DNA from: Eutreptiella sp. 'Long Island Sound 2002'
Lineage: Eukaryota > Euglenozoa > Euglenophyceae > Eutreptiales > Eutreptiaceae
NCBI GenBank assembly: GCA_964036045.1
Contig: OZ038388.1
Span: forward strand, 30,525,759 to 30,589,758
Length of the DNA stretch: 64,000 nt
Reading direction: 5' to 3'
Positions within the stretch are counted from its first letter, which is position 1, and each line of letters starts with the position of its first letter. Made by a program: the position numbers and the translations under genes. Positions 33,830 through 44,836 of the stretch are shown here, in pieces. The notes under the pieces were generated by a model. It saw nothing but the letters and a program-made list of their open reading frames with translations. It was not told where the DNA came from and did no database searches.

Positions 33830-35316
33830 AGCAAACCCTGGGGGGGGCTCGATAACACCCACGCATGGCAGCGGGTACCCAGGACCACTTCCTGAAGGGG
33901 GGGGGGTGTCACATCCTCACTTCAGGCTGATTCAGGGTAGGCTGCCCAAATCCCATAGTAAGATAGGTATGATGCTGTAAATGCTGTAGCACATGTATAG
34001 TATCAAGTATCAAGTCCCGGGTCCTGGCGGCGATTGTTCGGCATCCAAAGGACCCGTTAACCCATACCAGGCGCACCGGGTGCCGGCTGCTACGGTCACC
34101 ACCACAGTGGCAGTGGCATACACGGCCAACATAGGCGACACACGACGACCGAGGTGGTCCCACAGGTCGAGAGCGACCACAAAGATCCATCAGGCTACCC
34201 CAAGCTTCCCAAGGCCCGCCGACTGGGGAGAGTCCCCACGGGTCCTTCCTCGGGCGCACCATGTCCATATCCATACGACGCGAGTCCAGAGTGATACAGC
34301 CGAACTCTTTAAGGGATCTTAAGGGGGCTCCTCCTTAAGGGATCGGGCATCAAGGCCGTCTTTTCCCTCGCCCTATTACCACGAAGGCCATACATGAGGG
34401 AGTCCTCATGCAGTATGGGCGGAGGCGTCGACTCCTCAAACCACCAGTTTCCCAGGCAGACTGACCGAGGTCAGGAGCACCGGAGGCCGCCATCCGACTG
34501 CAAGTGCGTCTGCGAATCGGTAGGCTCACACTGGGACTGACAGTGGCGGACCGCTGGGAGTGTAGTCAGGCAACTGGGCTTCCCGCCTGGCGCCATCAGG
34601 ATCTCCACATCACAGCGAATAGGGCAACACGGTATCACAGGCACTCAAACAGAAGAATATGTAATGCGGTACTGGTCCAGGCTGGACCCTGTGTATGTAC
34701 ATGTAAACGGCGACTCAGGGCGCCCCTGTATTGCGATTCGCATCCCCTCGGGGGGGAGAAAACAGTCCATCTGTCGGTGATGGGCTGACAATCGTAACAT
34801 ACAGATGCACATATCGTGGGAGGTAGAAGAATAAGCAACAAACGGATAAATAGGCGTGTAAACACACTCTGGACAGAGTGCCAAACCACACCACGGTCAG
34901 GATAAGGCATAAGCAGGAGGGTAGGCAAGAAAACGCCTGAGTTCAGGCCATATATAGTCTCGAGACACACGTCGACTGGTCTGACTTCCGCAAGTGCCAT
35001 GGAACCAGACCACACACCAAAAAATCGCAATGCCGATGACAGCGGCATCCGTTGCGCAACGTCGTATGGGCTTCAAGGCCCCAAGAGCTCAGAAAAATGA
35101 AGGTCAGTCGCCCCACCTGGTTTCCCAAGGATTCAGCAGGTGGGGAGTGACGAAAAGAATTGAAGAGAGGGGCCATCCTCCTCTGGATTCAGCAGGGGGG
35201 GGTATATGGCCACTCTGTCACCGAAAGATGGAAGAGAGCAAGCAAGTAAGGGACGATTCGTCGGCCTCACACTCACAAGAGCTCAAAACGCATCAGGGGA
35301 GAGCCCAGGGCGCTGA
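33830..35316 (-). other. Gyp-B2 3' untranslated region
   Basis: Homologous to 27063-28542 with indels. No conserved reading frame is seen. Confidence 0.65.
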
Positions 35317-38300
35317 TCAGGCACCCCTGGCTGCAATGGCCCGGGTGAGTGCTGCCAAGTCCGAAACGTGGATCTTGGTCTTGTGCTTGCGGATGTACTC
35401 CATGAAGGGAGTATTGACCCGCGGCACGAACGAGGAGACGGGTTCCCAGGTGTCGTGGGACGGCCCATAGCCTCGCCAACGAACCTTGAACTCCAGACCT
35501 CCGGGTGCCGAGGCCTTCGGACGCTGAGCCAGGATCTTCTCGACTGTATAGTCGTCCTGCTCAGCATGGTCGTCGTCCGAATCGGCCTCATGTGTGGCAG
35601 AGCTGAGGGACACATGCTGGCCACGGAGGTCGGGTTCCCGCACACAGAGTTGACTCTCGTGGCGCTCCCAGAACTGTCCGTGACCCACCTTGATGTGGTA
35701 GGTGTCCTCACCAATCCTGCGGACCACCTCGCCGGGTGTGAACCAGGTTTTGGTGCGGTGGGTGCCCATAGGGCGGGGTCTGATCACCCACACCGGGTCT
35801 CCCACCCTGAACTTCTGCGCTGTCGAGCTCCGGGCGGACTTCTGACGCTCAGCATGCTCCTTCTCGAGCTGCTGGCGGATGTGCCGCGCCGTTTGCTCTT
35901 GCCGCGCAAAGAATTCCTTGGCATCCATGGCCATGCCATCACCAGACAAGGGAAGTCCCCTACCCAGGGGGTCCCTGCCGAACAGAATCTGGTGAGGGGA
36001 CAAACCGCCCGGAGTGGGGGTGTCATGATGGGCCTTCAGAGCAGGCCACATCTCCTCAAACCAGTTCCGACGCGGATTGGTGATGTGGATCTTGCGCAGC
36101 TTCTCGAACAGCTGCCGTCCAGCCACTTCAGCACGGCCGTTAGACCGGCTGAGATAGGCGACGCTCTTGGCGTGACGTATCCCCATGAGGGAACACATAG
36201 CCTTGAACCAGCCACCAGTAAACTGGGGCCCTCGGTCACTGCAAATGGTGCGGGGGATGTCAAAGACGGTCAGCCAATGACGAATCATCATGACTGCCAC
36301 TTCCTTGGCAAGCAACCCCTTTTTGCGTGCCGGAACGGCTACAACGTAGCTTCTGTGGCGGTCCACACAGAGAACCACACAGTCAAAGGTCTCCTTGCCA
36401 ATGTGCACTTCGGGCATGGAGAAGACGTCCATGGCCACGCTCTCCATGGGCTGGTCAGGAACTGGGGTCCATTGGGGTTCCCCCTTGACGTTCCGGTTAT
36501 CGGGATTGCAGGCCTGACAGACCGAGCAACCCTTCCTGACCTTCTTGATGGTGGTGTAGAGAACGATATGGTCGATCTCGAACCGACGTTGCATGTCAAG
36601 GGCTTGCTTCTTGACCCCTCGGTGCAGCATGTGGTGGTGCCAAGCTTCACAAAGCTCGAGCACCCGGGACTCCGGTACTAGCAGCTTACCATTCCGGTAG
36701 AGCTTGCCATCTTCCTCAGTCAGCCCCTTTTGGCCACTTCTGCCCGTCATCAGGGTCGGTCACAGCCCTATACTCGGCCGCAAAGGCCTCAGACTTGGCG
36801 TAATCGTCGGTCCAGTCGTCCTGGAGGCAAGACTCCGGGAAGAGGTGTTTGTCGGACTCAGCTCCCACAGGGGCGAGTACACTGACCGCTCTGCCCACCC
36901 TCGACGCGAGGGGGGCATCCGCAGCCATGACGACGAAGCATTTAACACCCTCCTCGTCCATCAGGCGCTCCATCTCGATGATCCTCTTGGCTTCAGCGGT
37001 CTCAGCCTCATCGCCATGGGCAGAGATATCCGTCATGCCCTTGCTGGCGGGATAGGCCCACCTACTGAGACAGTCCGCCACGGTGTTATCCTTTCCAGGA
37101 ATATACACAACCGTGAGGTCGAACTTGGCCAAGGTCTCATGCCATCTTGCCCGTCGGGAGGCGGGACCTGAGGGGGTGTCCACGTGCTCCTTGTGCCACG
37201 ACTGCAGACTCTGATGGTCGGTGCAGACGGTGTTGGGATGGAGGGCTATGCACCCAGCCCATTTCCTGAGAGCCATGACGATGGCATACGCCTCCTTTTC
37301 ACGGGGCGTCCACGTCCGTCTCTGGCCTTCCGCCAGGACTCGGCTCCAGAAGGCCACGGGCACGTGCCTCCCGTCGTCAAGCACTTGCTCCAACACAGCG
37401 CCAATGGCGTAGTCGGAAGCGTCGGTGCGCAGGACGAACCCTCGGTCGGGATCCACGAGGTGCAGACCCACTGCGGATAGCAGCGCCTGCTTCATCCCCT
37501 CAAAGGCACGGTCGGACTCAGCTGTCCAGACCAGAGCCTTCTTGGACCCCTTCTTGGTCTCCTCTCGGTTGCCCTTGAGCATGTTCGTCATGGGGGCTGC
37601 ATACTCGGCATACATTTTGATATACCCCGAGTAGTAGTTGCAGAACCCCAGATACGCCCGTAGCTCAGAGACCGTCTTGGGCTTTTCCCAGTGCTCAATC
37701 GCAGCCACCTTGCCAGGTATGGGCTTTCGCTGCCCGTTCCCGACCACGTGGCCAGCGAAGACCACCTCGCTTACCGCAATGGTGGCCTTGTCACTGCTGC
37801 CCGTGAGTTTGTGCCGAACCAGAAGGTCCAGCACTCGAGTGACGTCCCTCTCGTGTGCCTCTAGGAGCTCCTCGTAGCTCATGCTGGGGTCCCCGGACGC
37901 GATGATCACGTCGTCCACGAAGGGGTCCGCACAGTCGCGCACCGGCTCAAGCAGGTTCTCCAGCATCCGCTGAAAAGCCGCATTGCCGTTGGTAACGCCC
38001 ATGGGCATCACCTTCCACTGAAGAGGTCCAAGTGGGGTGCTCATGGCTGTGCAGGCACGGGACTCCTCGGCGAGAGGCATCTGATGATAACCATGTTTCA
38101 GGTCAATCACCGTGAAGATCCTCCGCCGGTGTTGCTTTTGAAGCATGTCCTCAATGAGGGGCAGCGTATAGCTGTCGTGCTGCGTTTGGGCGTTCAGGCC
38201 GCGGTAGTCGACCACGAGCCGCCATTCACCGGCCACCTTCTTGGGGACGACAAATCACGGAGAGGCCCATTCGGAGTGGCACGGCTCGAGCCAGCCTCTA

Positions 38301-40142
38301 TGGATGAAGTCACGGAGGATCTTCTCCATGGCCTCTTTCCTCTCGCCCCTCAGGGCAAACTCCCGGTGCCGATACACACGGGGGTCCTGCTTCAGTCGTA
38401 TCTTGGCCTCGCCATACGGTCCACGCACCGGTGGGGGGAACACAGGTTTTCCGCTGAAGAAGGTCTCGCCATATTTCTGCTTCAGCCTGGCCCTCAACGC
38501 CTGGATCTTGGGGCAGTCATCGGACTCCGCCTTGGCTTTTCCGGGCACTTGAACCACGGAGCTTACTTGAGGGGTAGCTACTCCGCTCGCTTTCGGCTCA
38601 GGTGGTCTTCTCAGGTGGCCCAAAGGGCCATCTCTGGTCTTGCCTCGGAATAGGTCGCTGTAGGTGGGTGGGTTACCCCCGATTGGTTCATCCTGGCTGG
38701 ATAGGTGGTCCAGCACCCTCTGCACGAAGGTGTTCCCGTCATAGGAACCAGAGACGATCGAGTCCACTTCCCACCAGGCTTTGTCCTGGCCTTTGCCCTC
38801 ACGCTGGTTTCCCCAGTCGTGAAAGGGCTGATCCATATACCCCTGAACCAGATCCCATCCCTCTTCAGTGAGGGGGTCTTCCGATTCCGATTCTTCGATG
38901 TCAACAGGGGGAACCGCAAAGCATTGCCGCCAGGGCTCTGCTATGATGCGGTTGACACACAGGAAGTCCGTGGCGCCAGCCTGATCAAGGCCCCCATCCA
39001 CATAGTGGAATTCTGTTGGCCATCTCTGGGGTGGCATGGGCTGTCCCTTAGCGTCCTGATAGACACTCCCTCCAGCCGGTAGGACGACCTTGTTTAAGGT
39101 CATGTTGGTCAATGAGGCTACCCAATGTCGGGTACGTTCCTCCTCGGTGCATCCCATAGGAACAACCAGCACTGCCTTGGAGCGGTCCTTGCGAATCTTC
39201 GCTATCGCTCTTGGAATGTCCCAACGGGGGCAATGGATCCACATCAATCCCTGATGCGGACCCCAGTGCTTCTTCCACGCGGAGTCCTGTGCGCTCCAGT
39301 ACTTCTCACACACCCGAAGATGGGCGGAGGTTCCTGAAGAGAACGCATCCAGGGCCAGATCCGAAGCTCCCAAGTCCGCGACAACTCGGCTCGCCACTTC
39401 CGGCCTTACGCCGTACTCCTGGTTTGCAGGACCAGTTGGCTCAGTGTCCAGCGCGGCCACTTCGAGCTGATTGCGTTCGGGGTGGATCCATTGGCATTCC
39501 ACATGGTGCTCAGGTGACGAAAGCCACGAGAGTTGGTCGTCCTGGTACAGGGTCATGGAGGCCTGGGCCGGGAGGACGCCGGAGTCCGTCTCCATCATGA
39601 AGTCGTATCCAACGATCATGTCCCAGTCCATCTCGGCCTCGTAGAAGCGACCGTGCAGGAGGATTTCCTTGCCGAGGTCTGGGCGGCTCAGCTCACGATG
39701 GTTCACGAACTGCAGCCCGATGGCCGCTTCCTTCGTGCCTCCCACCATGTACTAGCCGTTCGCCACCTTCAGCCTGACAGGTTTCCGACTGTCGGTCAGA
39801 CACTCTGGTGGAAGTAGGCCAGCCTTGACCAAGCTGACTTGAGCTCCCGTGTCGACCAACACGTCAAAAACCTTTTCCACTTCCCCGCATAAGGCACGGA
39901 CCTTAAGATGCAACTGCCGCTCGCGACCGACACGGCGCACGGCGTGCAAACTCAGGATCTCCGGCCGTTCCAGAAGCTCAACAAGCGACTGGTGCAGGTC
40001 GTGGACAATGGGCTCAGGCTGCCCATCTGCAGCATCCAGCTGCGGTCCGGGTGATCCTCCGATACTCTCGGAAAGACCCTGTAGTACATCAAACACATTC
40101 TTGGTCGCGAAGGACGGACGGGTGCAAGGGTTCGTGCTTTCA
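35317..40142 (-). pseudogene. pol: Gyp-B2 pol: protease, extra domain, RT, RNase H, integrase, chromodomain
   Basis: In order: protease DVLVDTGAQVSLV with distal IVGYDFM; an extra domain of about 120 residues (39059-39409); RT with FTVIDLKHGYHQM, MPMGVTNGNAAFQ and FVDDVIIAS; RNase H with LRTDASDYAIGAVLEQ and YIPGKDNTVADCLSR; integrase with CSVCQACN, AMDVFSM, CSDRGPQF and NGRAEVAGR; chromodomain KVRWRGYGPSHDTWEPV at about 35428-35554. Lesions: TAG at 39752-39754 where Gyp-B1 has CAG; TGA at 38255-38257 in ASP-stop-FVVPKK, just before RT; and an extra A in a short A run near 36730 that shifts integrase to another frame. All catalytic residues that I can check are present, so the parent was active. 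Confidence 0.93.
39059..39409 (-). other. Extra pol domain resembling a degenerate adenine-methyltransferase fold
   Basis: Lies between protease and RT. It reads RPEVASRVVADL, LALDAFSSGTSAH, KYWSAQDSAWKKHW, LMWIHCPRWDIPRAIAKI, then KAVLVVPMG and a tryptophan-containing helix. The pattern (DxFxS, a 'KY ... D ... W' stretch, a P-x-W/Y turn, a hydrophobic strand ending VVP) resembles the Dam-like methyltransferase domains of DIRS and some other retroelements. The usual (N/D)PP(Y/F/W) motif is HCPRW here, so methylation activity is doubtful. It is absent from Gyp-B1 because of the deletion there. The fold assignment is by pattern only. Confidence 0.4.
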
Positions 40143-43100
40143 CTTGCCCTCAACCCGCCTCCGCGACTGGGTGCCGGACTTCCTTCCCCCTTTCTTACCC
40201 TTCTTGTCCTTGTCCTTGTTCTGGTTGTTCTGGTTGTTCTCCTTGTTCTTGTTGTCCGACCTGGGGACCCAGTTCCGCTTGATCTCCTGGATCTCCTTGG
40301 CCAACTCGGTCCCCTGCGACACCAGCTTGGAGAGCTCGTCCCTGTCCACCTCCACCTTGGCTTCCCGGATAGCCGCGGGCGCACGCTTCTTCGACCCGTG
40401 CGCCTTCTTGTAAGCCTCCGTGTCGGCCTTGTGGACAGGGCATGTTCGGTGGTCATGGTTGAGGCCTCGCTTCCTCCCATAACACACGAAACAGCCCTGA
40501 GGGTGAGCTCGTATGAACACCCCAAAGGACAGCGGAGGGTCGCCAATGCGGCGAGGGTCCCTCTTCTCCTGCTTCCTCCAACCCTGCTGCAGGGGCTTCC
40601 AGTTTCCCGGCTTGCTCCCCGCGCTCAGGTTCTTGGCCAAGAAGGCACACATGGCAACTTCCGCGGGCTCATCGTCGTCGTCGTCGTCAACGAGAGTCTC
40701 ATCGCCGTCGGCTCCCGCTGGGTCCATGGCAGCTTCCCCGCCAGGTCCCTCGCCAACGTAGTTGACGTCGCGGTCGCCGGGCCTCAGCCCGCGGGTGTGG
40801 TGGAGGTTCCGGTACTCCTTGAGCACCTCCTCTCCAACCCACTCCAGGATCTCGTCGCAGCTCATCCGCGCCGGGATGGCCTGCAGACGGATGGTCTGGC
40901 CGCTCAACTCACACTCGTCAAGGCGCCACATCGCGGTCTTCTCGCGATCGCCCGAGACGATGATAAGGAGAGCGTTCCGCAGGGAGTGCCGTTCGACATC
41001 CCGGGCCACGTTCTTCTTTGCCCAAGCCACCACGTTCGTATGATACTCCTTGAGGAGCATCATCTTGACCGTGTGGTTGGACTTGGCCCGCTTGGATTCC
41101 TCCTTGGTGACCCTCTTGATCCATGCTTCCGGCAGCATGGAGAGCAGGCGAGCCTGCTCGTCACCCTCGTTCCAATCCTCCACGTAGCGGCGGTGGAGGG
41201 TGTATTTCCCTCGGAAGTCCCGCCAATCCCGCAGGCGGATCTGCCGTCCATCATGCTCAAGCTTGATGGACTTCCACCGCTTGGCAGCCACCTGCGGAGC
41301 GTCCACACGCTCCTGCTCGTTGAGCCACTTCTTGGCTTCCTTGAGGGTCTTGATCTTCCCCTCCTTGGTCGCCATGAAGTATAGCTCTCCGAGCACTTCC
41401 GGCAGGCGGTACCTGAACCGTCTGAAGACATATCTCTCCGCATCCGCGTGAGGCATGTCTTCAGTGACGGTCAGCCCCCAATCGTCCAGCTTCTCCAAGA
41501 AGCGGTCGAGGTTGAGGGGGTTGCCATCGTACATGGGGGGCTTGATGTCCTTCAAGTCTTCCCACACGGCGGCATCCGCGGCCTTAGAGACCATGAACGC
41601 CGGCCGCAAGGTCGACCGAGGTTCCCATCGGCCTCGCCCACGGACTCCCACGGCCGCCACGTCCATCTCCTCCATGGAACCCCTGTGGCTACGCCGCGGT
41701 TCCTGTATGTACGCTGAACCAAAGTGTTCACGCCGTACTTCTTCCATGTACGCATCCTCATCACGGCGCCGGCGGCTGCGTTCAGCGGCCTCCCGTCGTA
41801 CACCACGCGGCGGGCTGATGTCGAACTCCTCCAGGTCCAGGTCCAGGTCCTCACCTTCGCCGACATCCCACTCCACGTCTCCTCTGGGGACCTCATCCCT
41901 GAGTCCACCATAACGTCCTCCAGCCATCAGGATTGGCACCGGGGCTGGTGCCGGGCGTCGGGGGCGTACAGGCGTCCGCGGTGGAGCACGGCGGTTGTGG
42001 TAGTCCGAGCTGAGCCACTCATCGCGCCAATCCTCACTGCCACTGCCGGGCGGCACGCGCTCGTTGCGGCGGCCCGCGCTGTGGTGAGAGGGGGCGGTGA
42101 GAGAGGGGGCGCTGGCGCCGGGGCGACTCCTGGGGGCTCCGCCGGGGGCGTGGGGTCTGCCTGGACCTGGTCCGGGTCCCCAGCCGTCGTCCGACGAGCC
42201 AGACTCCAGGGGTGGGTGGTCGCTGCCGACGCTCCCACGGGCCTCCAGCGCGTCCAGCCTCTGCTGCAGGCCGCTGATGACCGAGTTCAGCCCGCTGATC
42301 TCGGCCCTGGCGATGTCCAGCTCTGTCTGCGCGCGCGCGGCGACCTTGGAGATGCGAGTCATCTCGCCCTTGCCCGTGTCTACCTCGCACTCGAGGGAAA
42401 AGACCCTCCTGCGGAGGTAGACAATCCACCGCCAGGCGGTATCCGGGTCGCCGTTCCCTGGTGGGTCGTCGGGGTCCCCATGGGGTCCTCCAGGAGGGCC
42501 TCCGCCGGGTCCGCCCGGTCCAGGGGGTCCTCCCCCGCCCGGTGGTCCGCCTCCAGGGGGTCCACTTGGTGGGCGTCCTCCAGGGGGTCCTGATGGTCCT
42601 CCGCCAGGGGGTCCCGGTGGGTCTCCGCCGGGTCGCCTCGGTGGGTCTGAGGATGGCCGCTTCTTCGTGATGCCGAAGTCCATGTCGTCATCCTCGTCCA
42701 TGTCGCCCCACCTGGGCGTCTCGGTCTCGGAAGACTCCGAGCTCCGGTAGGGAGGAGGGGGATCCTCATCCTCACCTTCCGGTTCCATGCAGACGTCTCC
42801 GCCTCCTCCGCCCGTCCAAGTCACCACTTGGCGATGTCGGCGGCCTCGTTCATCCCCGTCGCTGGCGGTGAAGAAGGGGTCACTGTCGTGGGGGTGTCCA
42901 CCCGCTGGCCTCCGTGGCCTCTCGGGGGTCTTCCCCTTACCCTTCCTCCGTCGATGGGTGGTGGGGCCACTGCTCCCACTGCTGCCCGTGTCCGCCTCAT
43001 CCAGCGTCATCCTGGAGGAGGCGTCCCCTTCGAAAAGCTTTCGAAGGGTCTCCACCCGTGATCCTCCCGGGGGAGTCTCGCGGCGGAGTTTGGCCTCTGC

Positions 43101-44309
43101 CTCCTCCATTGCGGCGGCGGTGGCTGCGGCAGCCCGCACTTCGGCTTCCTCCCGAGCACGAGCCGCCTCGGCTTCCCGGGCCTGCTGCAGCCGCGCCTTC
43201 TGCGCCTCCAACGCCGCCAGCTCCGCCTCCGTCTTGGCCTTCTCCTCAGCGACCTTCCGACGCGCGGCCTCGATGGCGTCCTTCTTGGCGGCGTCCGCCT
43301 GGGCCTTAGCCGTCGCTTCGGCGTGGGCCCTTTCCTCCGCCTCCTTCTTTGCCCTCTCTTGGGCAAGCGCCTCTTCCAGCGCCCTCACCTCGGCCTCCCT
43401 GCAGGCAATGGCCTCCTGCGTCAGGGGGGCTTCCTCGTCGGCTGCCGCAAACTCACCGTTGACCTGGGCAGTCGCTGCCCCATGGGCGGCTACGACCGTG
43501 AGACCGGCCGCAATGGCCGCCACGGTCCGGGCGTGGATGGCCATGCCATGCGCCCACTCCGCAGCCTCCTCCTGGGCGATGCCGACGGCGCCCTCCACGG
43601 CAGCGTTGTGCTGCCTGGCCCGTTGCCGGACAACCCGAAGGTTGCAGGGCATCCCACAGACGCGCTCACAGGCGCGCGCCACGTCCCTTTTGGGAGCGAC
43701 GCTGCTGCTAGAGCTGGCCTGGTCGGCCGGCATCCTCCCGCGGTGGGCCGACTCCACGTCGCTGCTGGGGCCTGCTGTGGCCTGCTGGGGCCTCAGGAGC
43801 AGTGGACGGGGCTTGGCCTTGGTCTGCTTGGCGACTTGGATGTAGTCGCCAAGGGTGGTGGAGCCGGGGTGGTGACCACCATTGGCCCGTTGGGGGCTGG
43901 GGGCTGGGGTTCCGCCCTTGGCGCCCTGGGCGGCTTCGGCGGCCAGGGACTCCTGGTACTCCCGCCGACTCCGGTCCCGCTTCCTGTCCCCGGCGGACCG
44001 CTTCTCCTTCCCCGAAGACGCGCTGCTGCTGCCCTGCAGCCTGCGCTCGCCCCCCGGTTCCGGGAAGTTCTTCTCGATCATGTCCCACATGGAGACATTG
44101 ATCGAGGCGCCCGACGGGTAGGCGTTGGGGTCCTCGTCCTCCTCAATCCCGTCGGGGCGCAGCCCTTCGCCGGGCCTGTCCGGGCGGGCCCACGTCCTCC
44201 AGCGCCTCTGCTGGAAGCGGAAGGCGAACCCTTCCGCCCGCAGCCAGTCCTCCACGGCCTGCAGGCGGTCGGGGGCGATGTCCGTGCGGAGCTCGAAGCT
44301 CCTGGGCAT
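40140..44309 (-). CDS. gag: Gyp-B2 gag, 1389 codons, uninterrupted
   Basis: Starts with an ATG at 44309 (MPRSFELRTD). Residues about 1-250: basic and serine-rich. About 280-400: alanine/glutamate coiled coil (EEALAQERAKKEAEERAHAE). About 550-615: Gly-Pro-Pro repeats like collagen. About 625-690: second coiled coil (ISGLNSVISGLQQRLDALEA). About 905-1120: helical capsid-like region (MYDGNPLNLDRFLEKLDDWG). About 1271-1292: knuckle CFVCYGRKRGLNHDHRTC. The end differs from Gyp-B1: a deletion of about 190 bp after KKGKKGGRK removes the family's normal gag stop and replaces the tail with SGTQSRRRVEGK. At nearly 1400 residues this is several times the usual gypsy gag length. It would assemble the particle and bind element RNA. 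Confidence 0.88.
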   Translation of the reverse strand: MPRSFELRTDIAPDRLQAVEDWLRAEGFAFRFQQRRWRTWARPDRPGEGLRPDGIEEDEDPNAYPSGASINVSMWDMIEKNFPEPGGERRLQGSSSASSGKEKRSAGDRKRDRSRREYQESLAAEAAQGAKGGTPAPSPQRANGGHHPGSTTLGDYIQVAKQTKAKPRPLLLRPQQATAGPSSDVESAHRGRMPADQASSSSSVAPKRDVARACERVCGMPCNLRVVRQRARQHNAAVEGAVGIAQEEAAEWAHGMAIHARTVAAIAAGLTVVAAHGAATAQVNGEFAAADEEAPLTQEAIACREAEVRALEEALAQERAKKEAEERAHAEATAKAQADAAKKDAIEAARRKVAEEKAKTEAELAALEAQKARLQQAREAEAARAREEAEVRAAAATAAAMEEAEAKLRRETPPGGSRVETLRKLFEGDASSRMTLDEADTGSSGSSGPTTHRRRKGKGKTPERPRRPAGGHPHDSDPFFTASDGDERGRRHRQVVTWTGGGGGDVCMEPEGEDEDPPPPYRSSESSETETPRWGDMDEDDDMDFGITKKRPSSDPPRRPGGDPPGPPGGGPSGPPGGRPPSGPPGGGPPGGGGPPGPGGPGGGPPGGPHGDPDDPPGNGDPDTAWRWIVYLRRRVFSLECEVDTGKGEMTRISKVAARAQTELDIARAEISGLNSVISGLQQRLDALEARGSVGSDHPPLESGSSDDGWGPGPGPGRPHAPGGAPRSRPGASAPSLTAPSHHSAGRRNERVPPGSGSEDWRDEWLSSDYHNRRAPPRTPVRPRRPAPAPVPILMAGGRYGGLRDEVPRGDVEWDVGEGEDLDLDLEEFDISPPRGVRREAAERSRRRRDEDAYMEEVRREHFGSAYIQEPRRSHRGSMEEMDVAAVGVRGRGRWEPRSTLRPAFMVSKAADAAVWEDLKDIKPPMYDGNPLNLDRFLEKLDDWGLTVTEDMPHADAERYVFRRFRYRLPEVLGELYFMATKEGKIKTLKEAKKWLNEQERVDAPQVAAKRWKSIKLEHDGRQIRLRDWRDFRGKYTLHRRYVEDWNEGDEQARLLSMLPEAWIKRVTKEESKRAKSNHTVKMMLLKEYHTNVVAWAKKNVARDVERHSLRNALLIIVSGDREKTAMWRLDECELSGQTIRLQAIPARMSCDEILEWVGEEVLKEYRNLHHTRGLRPGDRDVNYVGEGPGGEAAMDPAGADGDETLVDDDDDDEPAEVAMCAFLAKNLSAGSKPGNWKPLQQGWRKQEKRDPRRIGDPPLSFGVFIRAHPQGCFVCYGRKRGLNHDHRTCPVHKADTEAYKKAHGSKKRAPAAIREAKVEVDRDELSKLVSQGTELAKEIQEIKRNWVPRSDNKNKENNQNNQNKDKDKKGKKGGRKSGTQSRRRVEGK

Positions 44310-44836
44310 GCCGCCTTCGCACTGGGGGTGGCTGTGGCGGTAGTGCTGGTCTCAAACCAACCCACGCAGTAGGCGCACTGCATGGGGGTGGGGCCGCGGC
44401 CACGTCCTACCCGCTTCTTGCCAATTCACCATGGCAGCGGGGGCGTAGTTGGTCTGGAGGTCCTTGGTGTGCACTCGTTCTACTCAACGAACTGGTGGTG
44501 GTTGTTGAGGCGGGTGCTGCAGCACTGGACTGGGTGTGCGGCTGGTGCTGGTCAGCCGGTGGTTGTGGAAGTGGTTGACGCGGCCTTGCTGGTCGGCCGA
44601 TGGGTCTGGTCTGTCCACTTCCTTCACGGTCGCGGCGCGGTCAGGGCGATGCTCTGGACGGCGCTGCTGGCTCCGTGACGAACTCGGCGCTGTCGCTGGG
44701 TGGCGCTGCGAGCCGCTGCGCTGCGCTGCGAGCCGCTGCGCTGCGCTGCGAGCCGCGAGCTGCGTGGCGCTGCTCGGGGTTGGTGGCCCCGAGTGGCACG
44801 CGAGGGCTGGGTAACCCCGCGGCGGTGAAACGCTTT
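44310..44836 (-). other. Gyp-B2 leader with CGCAG-type microsatellite
   Basis: Between the 5' LTR and gag. It contains GAGCCGCTGCGCTGC repeats near 44705-44760, the counterpart of 19725-19800. No TGG primer site is seen at the LTR edge and no gene is seen. Confidence 0.6.

Noticed and set aside
36716-36750. Two separate genes split at the RNase H/integrase boundary of Gyp-B2
   Set aside because: Gyp-B1 has the same region in one frame; a single extra A explains the split.
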